64,000 nucleotides of DNA from Streptomyces koelreuteriae (GTDB lineage Bacteria; Actinomycetota; Actinomycetes; Streptomycetales; Streptomycetaceae), in the NCBI RefSeq assembly GCF_018604545.1, contig NZ_CP075896.1, positions 4,960,001-5,024,000 on the forward strand, read 5' to 3'. The position numbers were made by a program, and so were the translations under genes. Shown here one piece after another: positions 23,976 to 32,378 of the stretch (positions are counted from its first letter, which is position 1; each line of letters begins with the position of its first letter). The notes beneath the pieces were generated by a model. The model was given only the letters and a program-made list of their open reading frames with translations. It did not search any database and was not told where the DNA came from.

Positions 23976-24830
23976 TCAGCCGGCCCGGCTCGTCGCCCAA
24001 CTCCCCAGCAGCGCCAGGCGCTCCGCCGTCTCCGAGCCCGGCTCCGGCGCGTAGGCGACGATCGTCTGGTCCGGTGCCCCGGGGATCGCGAGGGTCTCGT
24101 ACGGGAGGGTCAGCAGGCCGGCGACCGGGTGCCGCAGCTGCTTCACCCCGTGGTCGCAGGGCTTGACCAGATGGTCGGCCCACAGGCGGCGGAAGTCCTC
24201 GCTGACGCGGGAGAGTTCCGCGACGAGTTCCCCGGTGGCGGAGTCCCCCGGGTGGTGGCCCGCCTGCAGCCGCAGATGGGCGACCGTCTGGCCCGCGATC
24301 GCGGACCAGTCCGGATAGACCTCGCGGGCGGTGGGATCGAGGAAGACGCGGCGCGGGATGTTGCGCTCGTCGGAGCCGGCGCCGGTGAAGTCGAGCAGGG
24401 CGTCGGCGAGCGCGTTCCAGCCGAGCACCTCCATCCGGTGGTCCAGGACGTACGCCGGGTTGCGGTCCATGCCGTCGAGGATCAGCTGGACACCCGGGCG
24501 CACCCTCGACCCGCCCGGAACGTTCTCCGCCCGACGGGGCCGGGCGACCGCCCGCAGATACGCGTGCTCCGCCTCGTCCAGCCGCAGCACCCGCGCCACC
24601 GCGTCCAGCACGGCGTCGGACACGCCCCCGGACTTCGTCCGGGCGGGGTCCCCCGGCCCCCTGCCCTGCTCCAGACGGACGTAGTAGTCGACGCTCACCC
24701 CGGCGAGCTGCGCCACCTCCTCGCGGCGCAGACCCGGGACACGGCGGCGGCCGTAGGTGGGCAGCCCCACCTCCTCGGGCTGGATACGGGCGCGGCGCGA
24801 GCGCAGGAAATCTCCCAGTTCTCCGTCCAT
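23976..24830 (-). CDS. XRE-family regulator with MmyB-like ligand domain
   Basis: A 284-residue regulator. The N-terminal helix-turn-helix is RREEVAQLAGVSVDYYVRLEQG (positions about 38-59; key residues R, E, A, G, Y, E). A C-terminal MmyB-type PAS-like domain carries PAYVLDHRMEVLGWNALADALL and the later HPVAGLLTLPYETLAIPG. Such proteins in Streptomyces usually sit divergent to, and control, a short-chain dehydrogenase, as here; some bind fatty acids. A -10, TAGGCT (24838-24843 on this strand), seven bases before the ATG suggests a leaderless message. Confidence 0.9.
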   Translation of the reverse strand: MDGELGDFLRSRRARIQPEEVGLPTYGRRRVPGLRREEVAQLAGVSVDYYVRLEQGRGPGDPARTKSGGVSDAVLDAVARVLRLDEAEHAYLRAVARPRRAENVPGGSRVRPGVQLILDGMDRNPAYVLDHRMEVLGWNALADALLDFTGAGSDERNIPRRVFLDPTAREVYPDWSAIAGQTVAHLRLQAGHHPGDSATGELVAELSRVSEDFRRLWADHLVKPCDHGVKQLRHPVAGLLTLPYETLAIPGAPDQTIVAYAPEPGSETAERLALLGSWATSRAG

Positions 24831-24975
24831 GCCTTCGAGCCTAGGCCCCCCGCGCGCGCTGAGCCTGGTACTGGCAGACCCAGGAAAAGCGCCCCCCTGG
24901 GTAGGGCGGCCGAGGGCGCCGAGGGTGGTGGACGAGGCCGGGGAGACGCCCCGGCCACCACCGAGGGGATCTCCC

Positions 24976-25737
24976 ATGTCGTACGAGAACCTGGCCGGCC
25001 GCACCGCCGTCGTCACCGGGGCCGCGAGCGGGATCGGCGAGGCCATCGCCGTCCTGCTGGCCGCCCGGGGCGCACGGGTGGCGCTGCTGGCCCGGCGTGA
25101 GGAACGGCTGACGGAGCTCGCCGGGAAGATCCGCGCCGACGGCGGACAGGCCCTGGCCGTCGTCGCGGACGTCACCGACGACGCGTCCGTGGAAGCCGCC
25201 GCCGACCGGATCCACACCGAGTACGGGCCCGTCGACCTGGTCGTCAACTCCGCCGGCGTCATGCTGCCGCACCCCGTCGACGCCCGGCGCACCGACGAGT
25301 GGCAGCGCATGCTCGACACCAACGTCGCCGGGGTGCTGCGGATCACCGGCGCCTTCACCGGCGACCTGGTGGGCGCGGCGGCCGACGGCCGTACGGCCGA
25401 CATCGTGAATATCTCGTCCATCGCCGCGCACATGAGCTTCCCGAACTACGCGGTGTACGGCGCGACCAAGGCGGCCGTCACCTACCTGTCGGACTCCCTG
25501 CGCGGTGAGTTCGGGCCGCGGGACGTCCGGGTCACCAACATCGAACCCGGGTTCGTCGAGAGCGAGCTGCTCACCCACATCGGCGACGCGGAACTGGCCC
25601 GGCAGGTTGCGGAGCTGCGGGACCAGGTGGGCACGCTGTCCGCCGAGGAACTGGCCGACCTGGTGGCCTACACGACCAGCCGGCCGCGCCGGGTCAATCT
25701 GCGGCAGATCGTCGCGCTGCCCACCCGGCAGGCCTGA
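24976..25737 (+). CDS. Short-chain dehydrogenase/reductase
   Basis: A 253-residue classical SDR. The nucleotide-binding motif TGAASGIG is at 14-21, followed by NSAG and catalytic Ser in NISSIAAHMS. Tyr161 and Lys165 are in YGATK, and a PGFVESE segment closes the site. It is similar to clavulanate-dehydrogenase-like SDRs found next to MmyB-type regulators. It most likely oxidises or reduces a small alcohol or carbonyl with NADP(H); the substrate is unknown. Divergent from its presumed regulator, with 145 bp between starts that include CCTGG...CCAGG symmetry near 24864-24883. Confidence 0.9.
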   Translation: MSYENLAGRTAVVTGAASGIGEAIAVLLAARGARVALLARREERLTELAGKIRADGGQALAVVADVTDDASVEAAADRIHTEYGPVDLVVNSAGVMLPHPVDARRTDEWQRMLDTNVAGVLRITGAFTGDLVGAAADGRTADIVNISSIAAHMSFPNYAVYGATKAAVTYLSDSLRGEFGPRDVRVTNIEPGFVESELLTHIGDAELARQVAELRDQVGTLSAEELADLVAYTTSRPRRVNLRQIVALPTRQA

Positions 25738-25752
25738 ACCGCCTACGCCCGC

Positions 25753-26184
25753 TCAGTCCTCCCAGCCGCTGTCCCGGGAGGACCTGCGGCGGCCGAACAG
25801 ATCCGGGTTGGTGCGCAGGGCCTGGACGACGTTGACGCCCACGATGCCGGCCCAGGCGACGAGCATGCCGGGCAGCCGGGCCACGCCCCCGCCGATCGCG
25901 GACAGCGGCACCGCGAGGACCAGGGAGACGATGCCGAAGCCGAAGCGCTCGCCCCAGGAGTCCGTGGGGCGCGGCGACCGGGACTCCCGGGCCGTCTGCA
26001 TCTGCTGCTCGGCGAGCTGCCGGCGCACCCGGCGGTCCACCGCGCCGTCGATCCGCTGGTCGACCTTCTCCAGGAACGAGTCGACCAGCGCGGACTCGTA
26101 CTCCTCGCCCAGCTCCCTGCGCGCGTGCAGGGTGGCGTCGAGTTCCTTCTTGAGCTCGGTGTCCCGCGCGTCCATTCCGGTCAT
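25753..26184 (-). CDS. Conserved membrane protein, function unknown
   Basis: A 143-residue protein. The N-terminal half is charged and helical (ELKKELDATLHARRELGEEYESALVDS and a Gln/Arg-rich stretch), and the C-terminal half has two hydrophobic segments (FGIVSLVLAVPLSAIGGG and PGMLVAWAGIVGVNVVQAL). The start is taken as the ATG at 26184. TACCTT lies seven bases before it, consistent with a leaderless message, though the -35 is not clear. No named family recognised. It overlaps nothing and converges on the SDR with 15 bp between stops. Confidence 0.7.
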   Translation of the reverse strand: MTGMDARDTELKKELDATLHARRELGEEYESALVDSFLEKVDQRIDGAVDRRVRRQLAEQQMQTARESRSPRPTDSWGERFGFGIVSLVLAVPLSAIGGGVARLPGMLVAWAGIVGVNVVQALRTNPDLFGRRRSSRDSGWED

Positions 26185-26287
26185 GAGACCCAAGGTAGAA
26201 AGAAGCAGGGCCCGCCGCACTGGGGTTAGCCCCCGTGTCGGGACGGGGGCGACCCGGGGCAGCCCGGGGGCGGCCCTCCACTCCCGC

Positions 26288-26316
26288 TTGCCGGTCTGCA
26301 TATGCTCATGCAGAAT
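26288..26316 (+). promoter_or_regulatory. RpiR-gene promoter with operator between -35 and -10
   Basis: TTGCCG (26288-26293) and CAGAAT (26311-26316) are 17 bp apart. The spacer is almost filled by the perfect inverted repeat CTGCATATGCTCATGCAG (26296-26313). This is the classical position for autorepression. Confidence 0.5.
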
Positions 26317-26350
26317 CCTCAGCTACTGAATAGGCGAGGGGGAGCACGTC

Positions 26351-27193
26351 ATGAGCGTGACCGACAGCCCTGCCGCGCGGCTCCAGGCGCTCTTCGAGGG
26401 CCACCGGCTGACGCCGACCCAGCGGCGCATCGCGCACAGCATGGTGCGCCGGGCCGCCGATGTGCCGTTCCTGTCGAGCGTGGAGCTCGCCGAACTGGCC
26501 GGGGTCAGCCAGCCGTCCGTGACCCGCTTCGCCGTGGCCCTGGGCTTCGACGGCTATCCGGCCCTGCGCCGCCATCTGCGCGAGGTCGCCCCGGCCGAAC
26601 CCGCGGCGGACGCCGGGTCCGTCAACGAGTACCAGCAGGCCGTCGAGGCCGAGATCGAGAACCTGCGCCACCTTGCGGAGGCCCTGGCCGACACCGGGCC
26701 CGTGCAGCGGGCCGGGCGCCTCCTCGCGGCCTCCCGTCCGCTCCCCGTCCTGGGCCTCAGGGCGGCCGCCGCCCAGGCACACGGCTTCGCCTACTTCGCC
26801 GCCAAGGTCCATCCCGACGTACGGCTGCTCAACGAGGGCGGCACGATGGTCCAGGACCGCATCGACGCCGCCGTCCGGGCCGGTGCGACCGCACTGCTCT
26901 GTTTCGCCCTGCCCAGGCATCCCCGCGAGGTCGTCGACACCCTCGCCCACGCCAAGGAGGCCGGGCTGACCGTCGTCACGGTCGCCGACTCCGCCTTCGC
27001 ACCGGTCGCCAAGGTGTCCGACCTGCTCATCCCCGCCGCGGTCGGCACCGGCCTGGCCTTCGACACGGCCTGCGCGCCGATGCTGCTCGGCCGGGTGCTG
27101 CTGGAGGCAATGTGCGACGACCTGCCCGAGGCCCAGTCCCGCCTGGAGGAGTTCGACGCGAAGGCGGCGGCGCGGGGGCTGTTCGTGGACTGA
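26351..27193 (+). CDS. RpiR-family (HTH plus SIS) transcriptional regulator
   Basis: A 280-residue protein. The N-terminal HTH_6 domain (about 1-78) includes SSVELAELAGVSQPSVTRF as the recognition region. A C-terminal SIS sugar-isomerase-like domain (about 110-255) binds a phosphorylated ligand in this family. No sugar genes adjoin it; the nearest operon downstream is hut, so it could regulate that or only itself. The ATG at 26351 follows GAGGGGGAG. A self-operator is likely. Confidence 0.9.
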   Translation: MSVTDSPAARLQALFEGHRLTPTQRRIAHSMVRRAADVPFLSSVELAELAGVSQPSVTRFAVALGFDGYPALRRHLREVAPAEPAADAGSVNEYQQAVEAEIENLRHLAEALADTGPVQRAGRLLAASRPLPVLGLRAAAAQAHGFAYFAAKVHPDVRLLNEGGTMVQDRIDAAVRAGATALLCFALPRHPREVVDTLAHAKEAGLTVVTVADSAFAPVAKVSDLLIPAAVGTGLAFDTACAPMLLGRVLLEAMCDDLPEAQSRLEEFDAKAAARGLFVD

Positions 27194-27289
27194 CGGCAGG
27201 GGCATCGTCCTCTCATCCGTGTCTCACGTTGCGTCGCTAACGTGCGTCTCTGCCCCCCAGAGGCTTCGGAGACCGTACGGAGGCTGAAC

Positions 27290-27898
27290 GTGACGCGCAG
27301 TGGACATGGACACGGACATGCACACGGACATGGACTGGCCCGGGTCGCCGTCGTCGTACGGGCGGGGGCCGCACCGCTGTGGTGGCTGGGCGTGTGTGCC
27401 GCGGGCGTCGGCGTCCTCACGCCGGGACTGACCGGCCGCCGCATCGGCGTCCTGGCCGGGGCGGCACTGTTCGTCCTGGCGACGGCGGCGGTGGCCCACG
27501 GAGGCCGCAAGCGCTACGTCACCCTGGCCGCCTCCGCGTCCCGCGCCGCCAAGCACGACGTACTCCAGGACCGCGCGGTGACGGTACGCAACTGGCGCCG
27601 CCACCACCGCTGGTGGCTCCTCCTCGCCTTCCTCACCGCCCTGGCCACCGCCTTCGCCACCCCGGCCACCGGTGGCCTGCTCCTGGCCGGCTGCGGAGCG
27701 GGCCTATGGCTCAAGGCGGCCTGGCTGGGCCGCCGGGAGCGGTCCGACGAGGCGCTGCTGTGGGTCCGGGTGGACTGGCTGCGCGGGGACGCGGGCAGCC
27801 CGGCGGGCAAGCAGGTCAAGGCGTACCGCAGCACGGGCATCGCAGCGGGGGACGCGGCCCCGGGCGGGGCGCGCAGGAAATCACCGTCGCTGGTGTAG
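27290..27898 (+). CDS. Membrane protein with His/Gly-rich N-terminus
   Basis: A 202-residue protein. After GTG (GGAGG seven bases upstream) comes the stretch SGHGHGHAHGHG, with five histidines alternating with Gly/Ala. Three to four hydrophobic helices follow (AAPLWWLGVCAAGVGVLTPG, LAGAALFVLATAAVAHGG, WWLLLAFLTALATAFATP, GLLLAGCGAGLWLKAAWLG) with basic loops. The C-terminal tail is cytoplasmic-like and basic. No named family recognised. The histidine stretch would suit metal binding, but that is inference. Confidence 0.7.
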   Translation: MTRSGHGHGHAHGHGLARVAVVVRAGAAPLWWLGVCAAGVGVLTPGLTGRRIGVLAGAALFVLATAAVAHGGRKRYVTLAASASRAAKHDVLQDRAVTVRNWRRHHRWWLLLAFLTALATAFATPATGGLLLAGCGAGLWLKAAWLGRRERSDEALLWVRVDWLRGDAGSPAGKQVKAYRSTGIAAGDAAPGGARRKSPSLV

Positions 27899-27908
27899 TC
27901 GGCCTTCC

Positions 27909-27951
27909 AGGGGCGCGGGGAACTGCGCGAACAACCACAACGCACCCGCAG
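27909..27951 (+). repeat. Dispersed Streptomyces intergenic repeat, copy 2
   Basis: AGGGGCGCGGGGAACTGCGC followed by GAACAACCACAACGCACCCG. It shares its beginning and its CAACCACA part with the element at 18600-18661 (opposite strand) and likewise lies between two convergent stops. Confidence 0.65.
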
Positions 27952-27959
27952 ACCGGTGA

Positions 27960-29342
27960 CTACGGAAGCCCCAACGGCGACTGCGTCAGCCCCTCCACAT
28001 ACGCCCCACCAGACTCCGCCACAACCTCCTGAACCGTCTGCGCCTCCCGCACGACCGCGAAGACCACACCCCCTTCCCCACCCGGCCCGAACCCATAAAC
28101 CCCAGGCCGCAGAAGGGAGTTGTACCCATAGTGATGCGCGAAGTAATACGCCCCCGTATCCAGCGCCGCCGCGTAATCCCCCTGCTCCAGCACCGGCATG
28201 GACCGCCCCTCCGCCAGCAGATCCCCCGAGAAACAGGCCGGCCCCGCGACGTCCTGCACCACGACGGGCCCCTCCTTCACCCGCCCCTTCGCGTCGTACG
28301 CCCCGATCCGCAGCGGCCAGCTCTCCGGCGCGTACACCGTCCGCGTGGCGACCTGCACCCCGGCATGCGTCACCGCCACCGCCCGCCCGCCGGAGGACTT
28401 CGCGTACTCGACCCGCGCCACCACCGTGCCGTGCTTGGCCAGCAGTGACCGCCCGAACTCCGTGACCAGCCCGTACCGCCCGTCGAACAGCCCCGGCACC
28501 TCCTCGGCCAGCGTCCGCGCGTATTGCTCGTACGTCGGCGTCGTCGCGTCCGACGCGAAGTTCACCGGCAGCCCGCCGCCGATGTCGAGCGTGTCGATCT
28601 GCTGACGCCCGATCCGCCGGTTGATCTCCTCGGCGAGCGCGTACACCTCCGCGACCCCCCGGGCCAGCAGCGACAGCGGGATGCCCTGGGACCCGGTGTG
28701 CGCGTGCAGCCGGGTCAGCCACGGGCGGTCCTGGTACGCCCGTACGACCCACTCCCGGGCCCCCTCGTCACGCAGCGCCACCCCGAACTTCGAGGTCGCC
28801 GTGGCCGTCGAGGTCGCCCCGATCGAGCCCCCGCCGACCTGCGGATTCACCCGGATCCCGAGCGGTGAGCGACTGCCGCCGGCATCGGCGTTCATCAGGC
28901 CGTCGAGGCGGTCCAGCTCCTGCGGATTGTCCGCGTTGACGGCGATGCCCAGGTCCAGCGCCTCGCGCAGCTCGGCCGGTGTCTTGGCGGGGGAGTCCAG
29001 GACCGTCATCTCCGGGCTCAGCCCCGCCGCCCGTGCCAGTGCCAGCTCGCCCGGGCTCGCCACCTCCGCTCCGATGCCCTCCTCGCGCAGCAGCCGCAGC
29101 ACCGGCACCAGCGGGGTCGCCTTCACCGCGAAGGCGTGCAGCACGGGCGTGCCCGGGGCCACGACCGCGTCGAACGCCGCCCGCAGCTCCGCCGCCGACT
29201 CCCGGATGCCGGTGACGTCCAGCAGCCCGACGACGGGGCTGTCGGCCCCGACCAATCCCTGCTCCACGGCCGCCCGCACCGCCTCGTCCCGCCGGGCCGC
29301 CCGCCCGGCGCCGAATTCGCCTGCCTGAATGTCGTCATCCAT
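27960..29342 (-). CDS. PLP-dependent decarboxylase of the DAP/ornithine decarboxylase fold (type III)
   Basis: A 460-residue alanine-racemase-fold decarboxylase. The PLP lysine is Lys74 in HAFAVKATPLVPVL. A glycine-rich phosphate-binding motif IDTLDIGGGLPVNF and the catalytic-type segment VQDVAGPACFSGDLLAEGR (with the Cys of CxxGD enzymes) are present. C-terminal YYFAHHYGYNSLLRPGVYG fits the substrate-binding sheet domain. It is unlikely to be the housekeeping lysA, being longer and not next to argS or hom. Divergent from hutU with 115 bp between starts. The substrate is unknown. Confidence 0.85.
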   Translation of the reverse strand: MDDDIQAGEFGAGRAARRDEAVRAAVEQGLVGADSPVVGLLDVTGIRESAAELRAAFDAVVAPGTPVLHAFAVKATPLVPVLRLLREEGIGAEVASPGELALARAAGLSPEMTVLDSPAKTPAELREALDLGIAVNADNPQELDRLDGLMNADAGGSRSPLGIRVNPQVGGGSIGATSTATATSKFGVALRDEGAREWVVRAYQDRPWLTRLHAHTGSQGIPLSLLARGVAEVYALAEEINRRIGRQQIDTLDIGGGLPVNFASDATTPTYEQYARTLAEEVPGLFDGRYGLVTEFGRSLLAKHGTVVARVEYAKSSGGRAVAVTHAGVQVATRTVYAPESWPLRIGAYDAKGRVKEGPVVVQDVAGPACFSGDLLAEGRSMPVLEQGDYAAALDTGAYYFAHHYGYNSLLRPGVYGFGPGGEGGVVFAVVREAQTVQEVVAESGGAYVEGLTQSPLGLP

Positions 29343-29390
29343 GGATCCAGCCAAACATCCGGGGCACCGCCGCGCCGACCGCCCCATGTA

Positions 29391-29427
29391 TTGACTAGCT
29401 CTATTCATGAAGCCAGGATGTGAATAG
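29391..29427 (+). promoter_or_regulatory. hutU promoter with flanking operator
   Basis: TTGACT (29391-29396) and CAGGAT (29414-29419) are 17 bp apart. A perfect inverted repeat, CTATTCA (29401-29407) and TGAATAG (29421-29427), places one arm in the spacer and the other at +1, as expected for repression of the hut operon and perhaps of the divergent decarboxylase gene. Confidence 0.6.
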
Positions 29428-29457
29428 ACGTAACAACAGACCGCCGGGAGGCAGCCC

Positions 29458-31122
29458 ATGTCAGGACCCCGCCCCGTCCGAGCATCGCGCGGCACGGAAC
29501 CGAGCGCCCTGGGATGGCAGCAGGAAGCCGCCCTGCGGATGCTGCAGAACAACCTCGACCCGGAGGTCGCCGAGCACCCCGACAAGCTCGTCGTCTACGG
29601 CGGCACCGGCAAGGCGGCCCGCGACTGGCGCTCCTTCGACGCGATGGTCCGCACCCTGAGGACGCTCAAGCAGGACGAGACGATGCTCGTCCAGTCGGGC
29701 CGACCCGTCGGTGTCATGCAGACCCACGAGTGGGCCCCGCGCGTCCTCATCGCCAACTCCAACCTCGTCGGCGACTGGGCGAACTGGGAGGAGTTCCGCC
29801 GCCTGGAGGCCCTCGGCCTGACCATGTACGGGCAGATGACCGCCGGCTCCTGGATCTACATCGGCACCCAGGGCATCCTCCAGGGCACCTACGAGACCTT
29901 CGCCGCCGTCGCCGCGAAGAAGTTCGGCGGCACCCTCGCGGGGACGATCACCCTCACCGCCGGTCTCGGCGGCATGGGCGGCGCCCAGCCGCTCGCCGTG
30001 ACGATGAACGACGGTGTGGCGATCTGCATCGACTGCGACCCGCGTGCCATCGAGCGGCGGATCGAGCACCGGTACCTGGACGTGAAGGCCGAGTCCCTCG
30101 ACCACGCCCTCCAGCTGGCCACCGAGGCCCGTGACGCCCGCCGGCCGCTGTCCATCGGGGTCCTCGGCAACGCCGCCGAGCTGCTGCCGCAGCTGCTCGC
30201 CATGGGCGCCCCCATCGACATCGTGACCGACCAGACCTCCGCCCACGACCCGCTGGCCTATCTGCCCCTCGGCACGGCCTTCGAGGACATGGCCGACGCC
30301 GCCGCGAAGGACCCGGCCGGGTTCACCACCCGGGCCCGCGAGTCCATGGCCACGCACGTCGAGGCCATGGTCGGCTTCATGGACGCCGGCGCCGAGGTCT
30401 TCGACTACGGCAACTCCATCCGGGGCGAGGCCCAGCTCGCCGGCTACGACCGGGCCTTCGCCTTCCCCGGCTTCGTCCCCGCCTACATCCGCCCGCTGTT
30501 CTGCGAGGGCAAGGGCCCCTTCCGCTGGGCCGCGCTGTCCGGCGAGGCCTCCGACATCGCGAAGACCGACAAGGCGATCCTCGACCTCTTCCCGGAGAAC
30601 GAGTCCCTGGCCCGCTGGATCAAGATGGCGGGGGAGCGGGTCCACTTCCAGGGCCTGCCCGCCCGGATCTGCTGGCTCGGCTACGGCGAGCGAGACAAGG
30701 CCGGTGAGCGGTTCAACGACATGGTCGCGAGCGGGGAGCTGGCCGCGCCGGTCGTCATCGGCCGCGACCACCTCGACTGCGGCTCCGTCGCCTCCCCCTA
30801 CCGGGAGACCGAGGCCATGCTCGACGGCTCCGACGCGATCGCCGACTGGCCGCTGCTCAACGCGATGGTGAACGTGGCGTCCGGGGCGTCCTGGGTCTCC
30901 CTGCACCACGGGGGCGGCGTCGGCATGGGGCGGTCGATCCACGCCGGGCAGGTGACGGTGGCCGACGGCACGAAACTGGCCGGGGAGAAGATCCGCCGCG
31001 TCCTCACGAACGACCCCGGCATGGGCGTCATCCGGCATGTCGACGCCGGGTACGACATCGCGGAGTCCGTCGCACAGGACAAGGGCGTCCGGGTCCCGAT
31101 GCGCGAGGGTGACGACGCGTGA
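29458..31122 (+). CDS. hutU: Urocanate hydratase
   Basis: A 554-residue urocanase, the standard length. It has the N-terminal YGGTGKAARDW, the long NAD-binding core (ITLTAGLGGMGGAQPLA), and C-terminal HHGGGVGMGRSIHAGQ. It adds water to urocanate, giving 4-imidazolone-5-propionate, with tightly bound NAD+ as electrophile; this is the second step of histidine breakdown. It is first in an operon with the M20 hydrolase, hutF and hutI. The histidase gene hutH is not in the window. The ATG at 29458 follows GGGAGG. Confidence 0.97.
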   Translation: MSGPRPVRASRGTEPSALGWQQEAALRMLQNNLDPEVAEHPDKLVVYGGTGKAARDWRSFDAMVRTLRTLKQDETMLVQSGRPVGVMQTHEWAPRVLIANSNLVGDWANWEEFRRLEALGLTMYGQMTAGSWIYIGTQGILQGTYETFAAVAAKKFGGTLAGTITLTAGLGGMGGAQPLAVTMNDGVAICIDCDPRAIERRIEHRYLDVKAESLDHALQLATEARDARRPLSIGVLGNAAELLPQLLAMGAPIDIVTDQTSAHDPLAYLPLGTAFEDMADAAAKDPAGFTTRARESMATHVEAMVGFMDAGAEVFDYGNSIRGEAQLAGYDRAFAFPGFVPAYIRPLFCEGKGPFRWAALSGEASDIAKTDKAILDLFPENESLARWIKMAGERVHFQGLPARICWLGYGERDKAGERFNDMVASGELAAPVVIGRDHLDCGSVASPYRETEAMLDGSDAIADWPLLNAMVNVASGASWVSLHHGGGVGMGRSIHAGQVTVADGTKLAGEKIRRVLTNDPGMGVIRHVDAGYDIAESVAQDKGVRVPMREGDDA

Positions 31123-32378
31123 CCCAGGAAACCGCCGACGCGCTGCCGGACCCCACCGGCGACTCCTTCCACCGGATGTGGCGCGAGCTGCTCCCCCTCG
31201 GCCGTCACCCCGCCTCCGGCGGCTACCGGCGCTTCGCCTGGAGCGGGGTCGACGGGGACTGCCGGGCCTGGTTCCAGGAGCAGGCCCGGGCGCGCGGCCT
31301 CACCTACGAGACCGACCGGAACGGCAACCAGTGGGCCTGGCTCGGTGATCCCGCCGCCGGGGACGCCGTCGTCACCGGGTCGCATCTGGACTCCGTGCCG
31401 GACGGCGGGGCCTTCGACGGGCCCCTCGGAGTCGTGTCCGCCTTCGCCGCGCTGGACGAACTGCGCGGCCGGGGCACGCGGTTCACCCGCCCCCTCGCCA
31501 TCGTGAACTTCGGTGACGAGGAGGGCGCCCGGTTCGGGCTCGCCTGTGTCGGATCCCGGCTCACCGCCGGACAGCTCACCCGCGAGCAGGCGCACCGGCT
31601 CACCGACGGCGAGGGCGTGACGCTGCCGCGCGCCATGGAGGCCGCCGGATACGACCCCGACGCCATCGGCCCCGACCCCGAACGGCTCGCCCGGATCGGC
31701 GCCTTCGTCGAACTCCACGTCGAGCAGGGCCGGGCCCTGGACCTGTCCGGCGACCGGGTCGGCATCGCCAGCGCGATCTGGCCGCACGGCCGGTGGCGGT
31801 TCGACTTCCGGGGCGAGGCCAACCACGCCGGCACCACCCGGCTCGCCGACCGGCGCGACCCCATGCTGTCCTACGCCGAGACCGTCCTCGCCGCCCGTCG
31901 CGAGGCGGAACTCGCCGGTGCCGTCGCCACCTTCGGCAAGATCGCCGTCGAGCCGAACGGCGTCAACGCCATCCCCTCCCTGGTGCGCGGCTGGCTCGAC
32001 TCGCGCGCCGCCGACCAGGACAGCCTGGACGCCGTGGTCGCCGGAGTGGAGAAGGCGGCCGGGGAGTACGCCGCCGCCCACGGCGTGGATCTGGCCGTCG
32101 TCCGCGAGTCCTTCACCCCCGTCGTCGAGTTCGACCACGCCCTGCGCGACGAACTCGCCCGCATCCTCGGCAAGGACACCGGCCTCACGGTCCCCGTCCT
32201 CGGCACCGGCGCCGGACACGACGCCGGGATCCTGTCGGGGAGCATCCCGACCGCCATGCTGTTCGTGCGCAACCCGACCGGCGTCTCCCACTCGCCGGCC
32301 GAGTCCGCGACCGAGGACGACTGCGTGGCCGGGGTACTCGCCCTCGCCGACGTACTGGAAGGACTGGCCCGCACGTGA
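31119..32378 (+). CDS. M20-family amidohydrolase (allantoate amidohydrolase type), probable last step of Hut pathway
   Basis: A 419-residue binuclear metallohydrolase of the allantoate amidohydrolase/N-carbamoylase branch. Metal-ligand motifs are GSHLDSVPDGG (His, Asp), FGDEEGARF (Glu) and ELHVEQG (His), with the dimerisation-domain segment ANHAGTTRLADRRDP and C-terminal SGAGHDAGILS-like residues (GTGAGHDAGIL). Its GTG overlaps the hutU stop by 4 bp, so it is translated with hutU. Because HutF produces N-formylglutamate and no hutG is present, it likely hydrolyses N-formylglutamate to glutamate and formate. That assignment is inference; genuine allantoate activity is the alternative. Confidence 0.88.
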   Translation: MTQETADALPDPTGDSFHRMWRELLPLGRHPASGGYRRFAWSGVDGDCRAWFQEQARARGLTYETDRNGNQWAWLGDPAAGDAVVTGSHLDSVPDGGAFDGPLGVVSAFAALDELRGRGTRFTRPLAIVNFGDEEGARFGLACVGSRLTAGQLTREQAHRLTDGEGVTLPRAMEAAGYDPDAIGPDPERLARIGAFVELHVEQGRALDLSGDRVGIASAIWPHGRWRFDFRGEANHAGTTRLADRRDPMLSYAETVLAARREAELAGAVATFGKIAVEPNGVNAIPSLVRGWLDSRAADQDSLDAVVAGVEKAAGEYAAAHGVDLAVVRESFTPVVEFDHALRDELARILGKDTGLTVPVLGTGAGHDAGILSGSIPTAMLFVRNPTGVSHSPAESATEDDCVAGVLALADVLEGLART

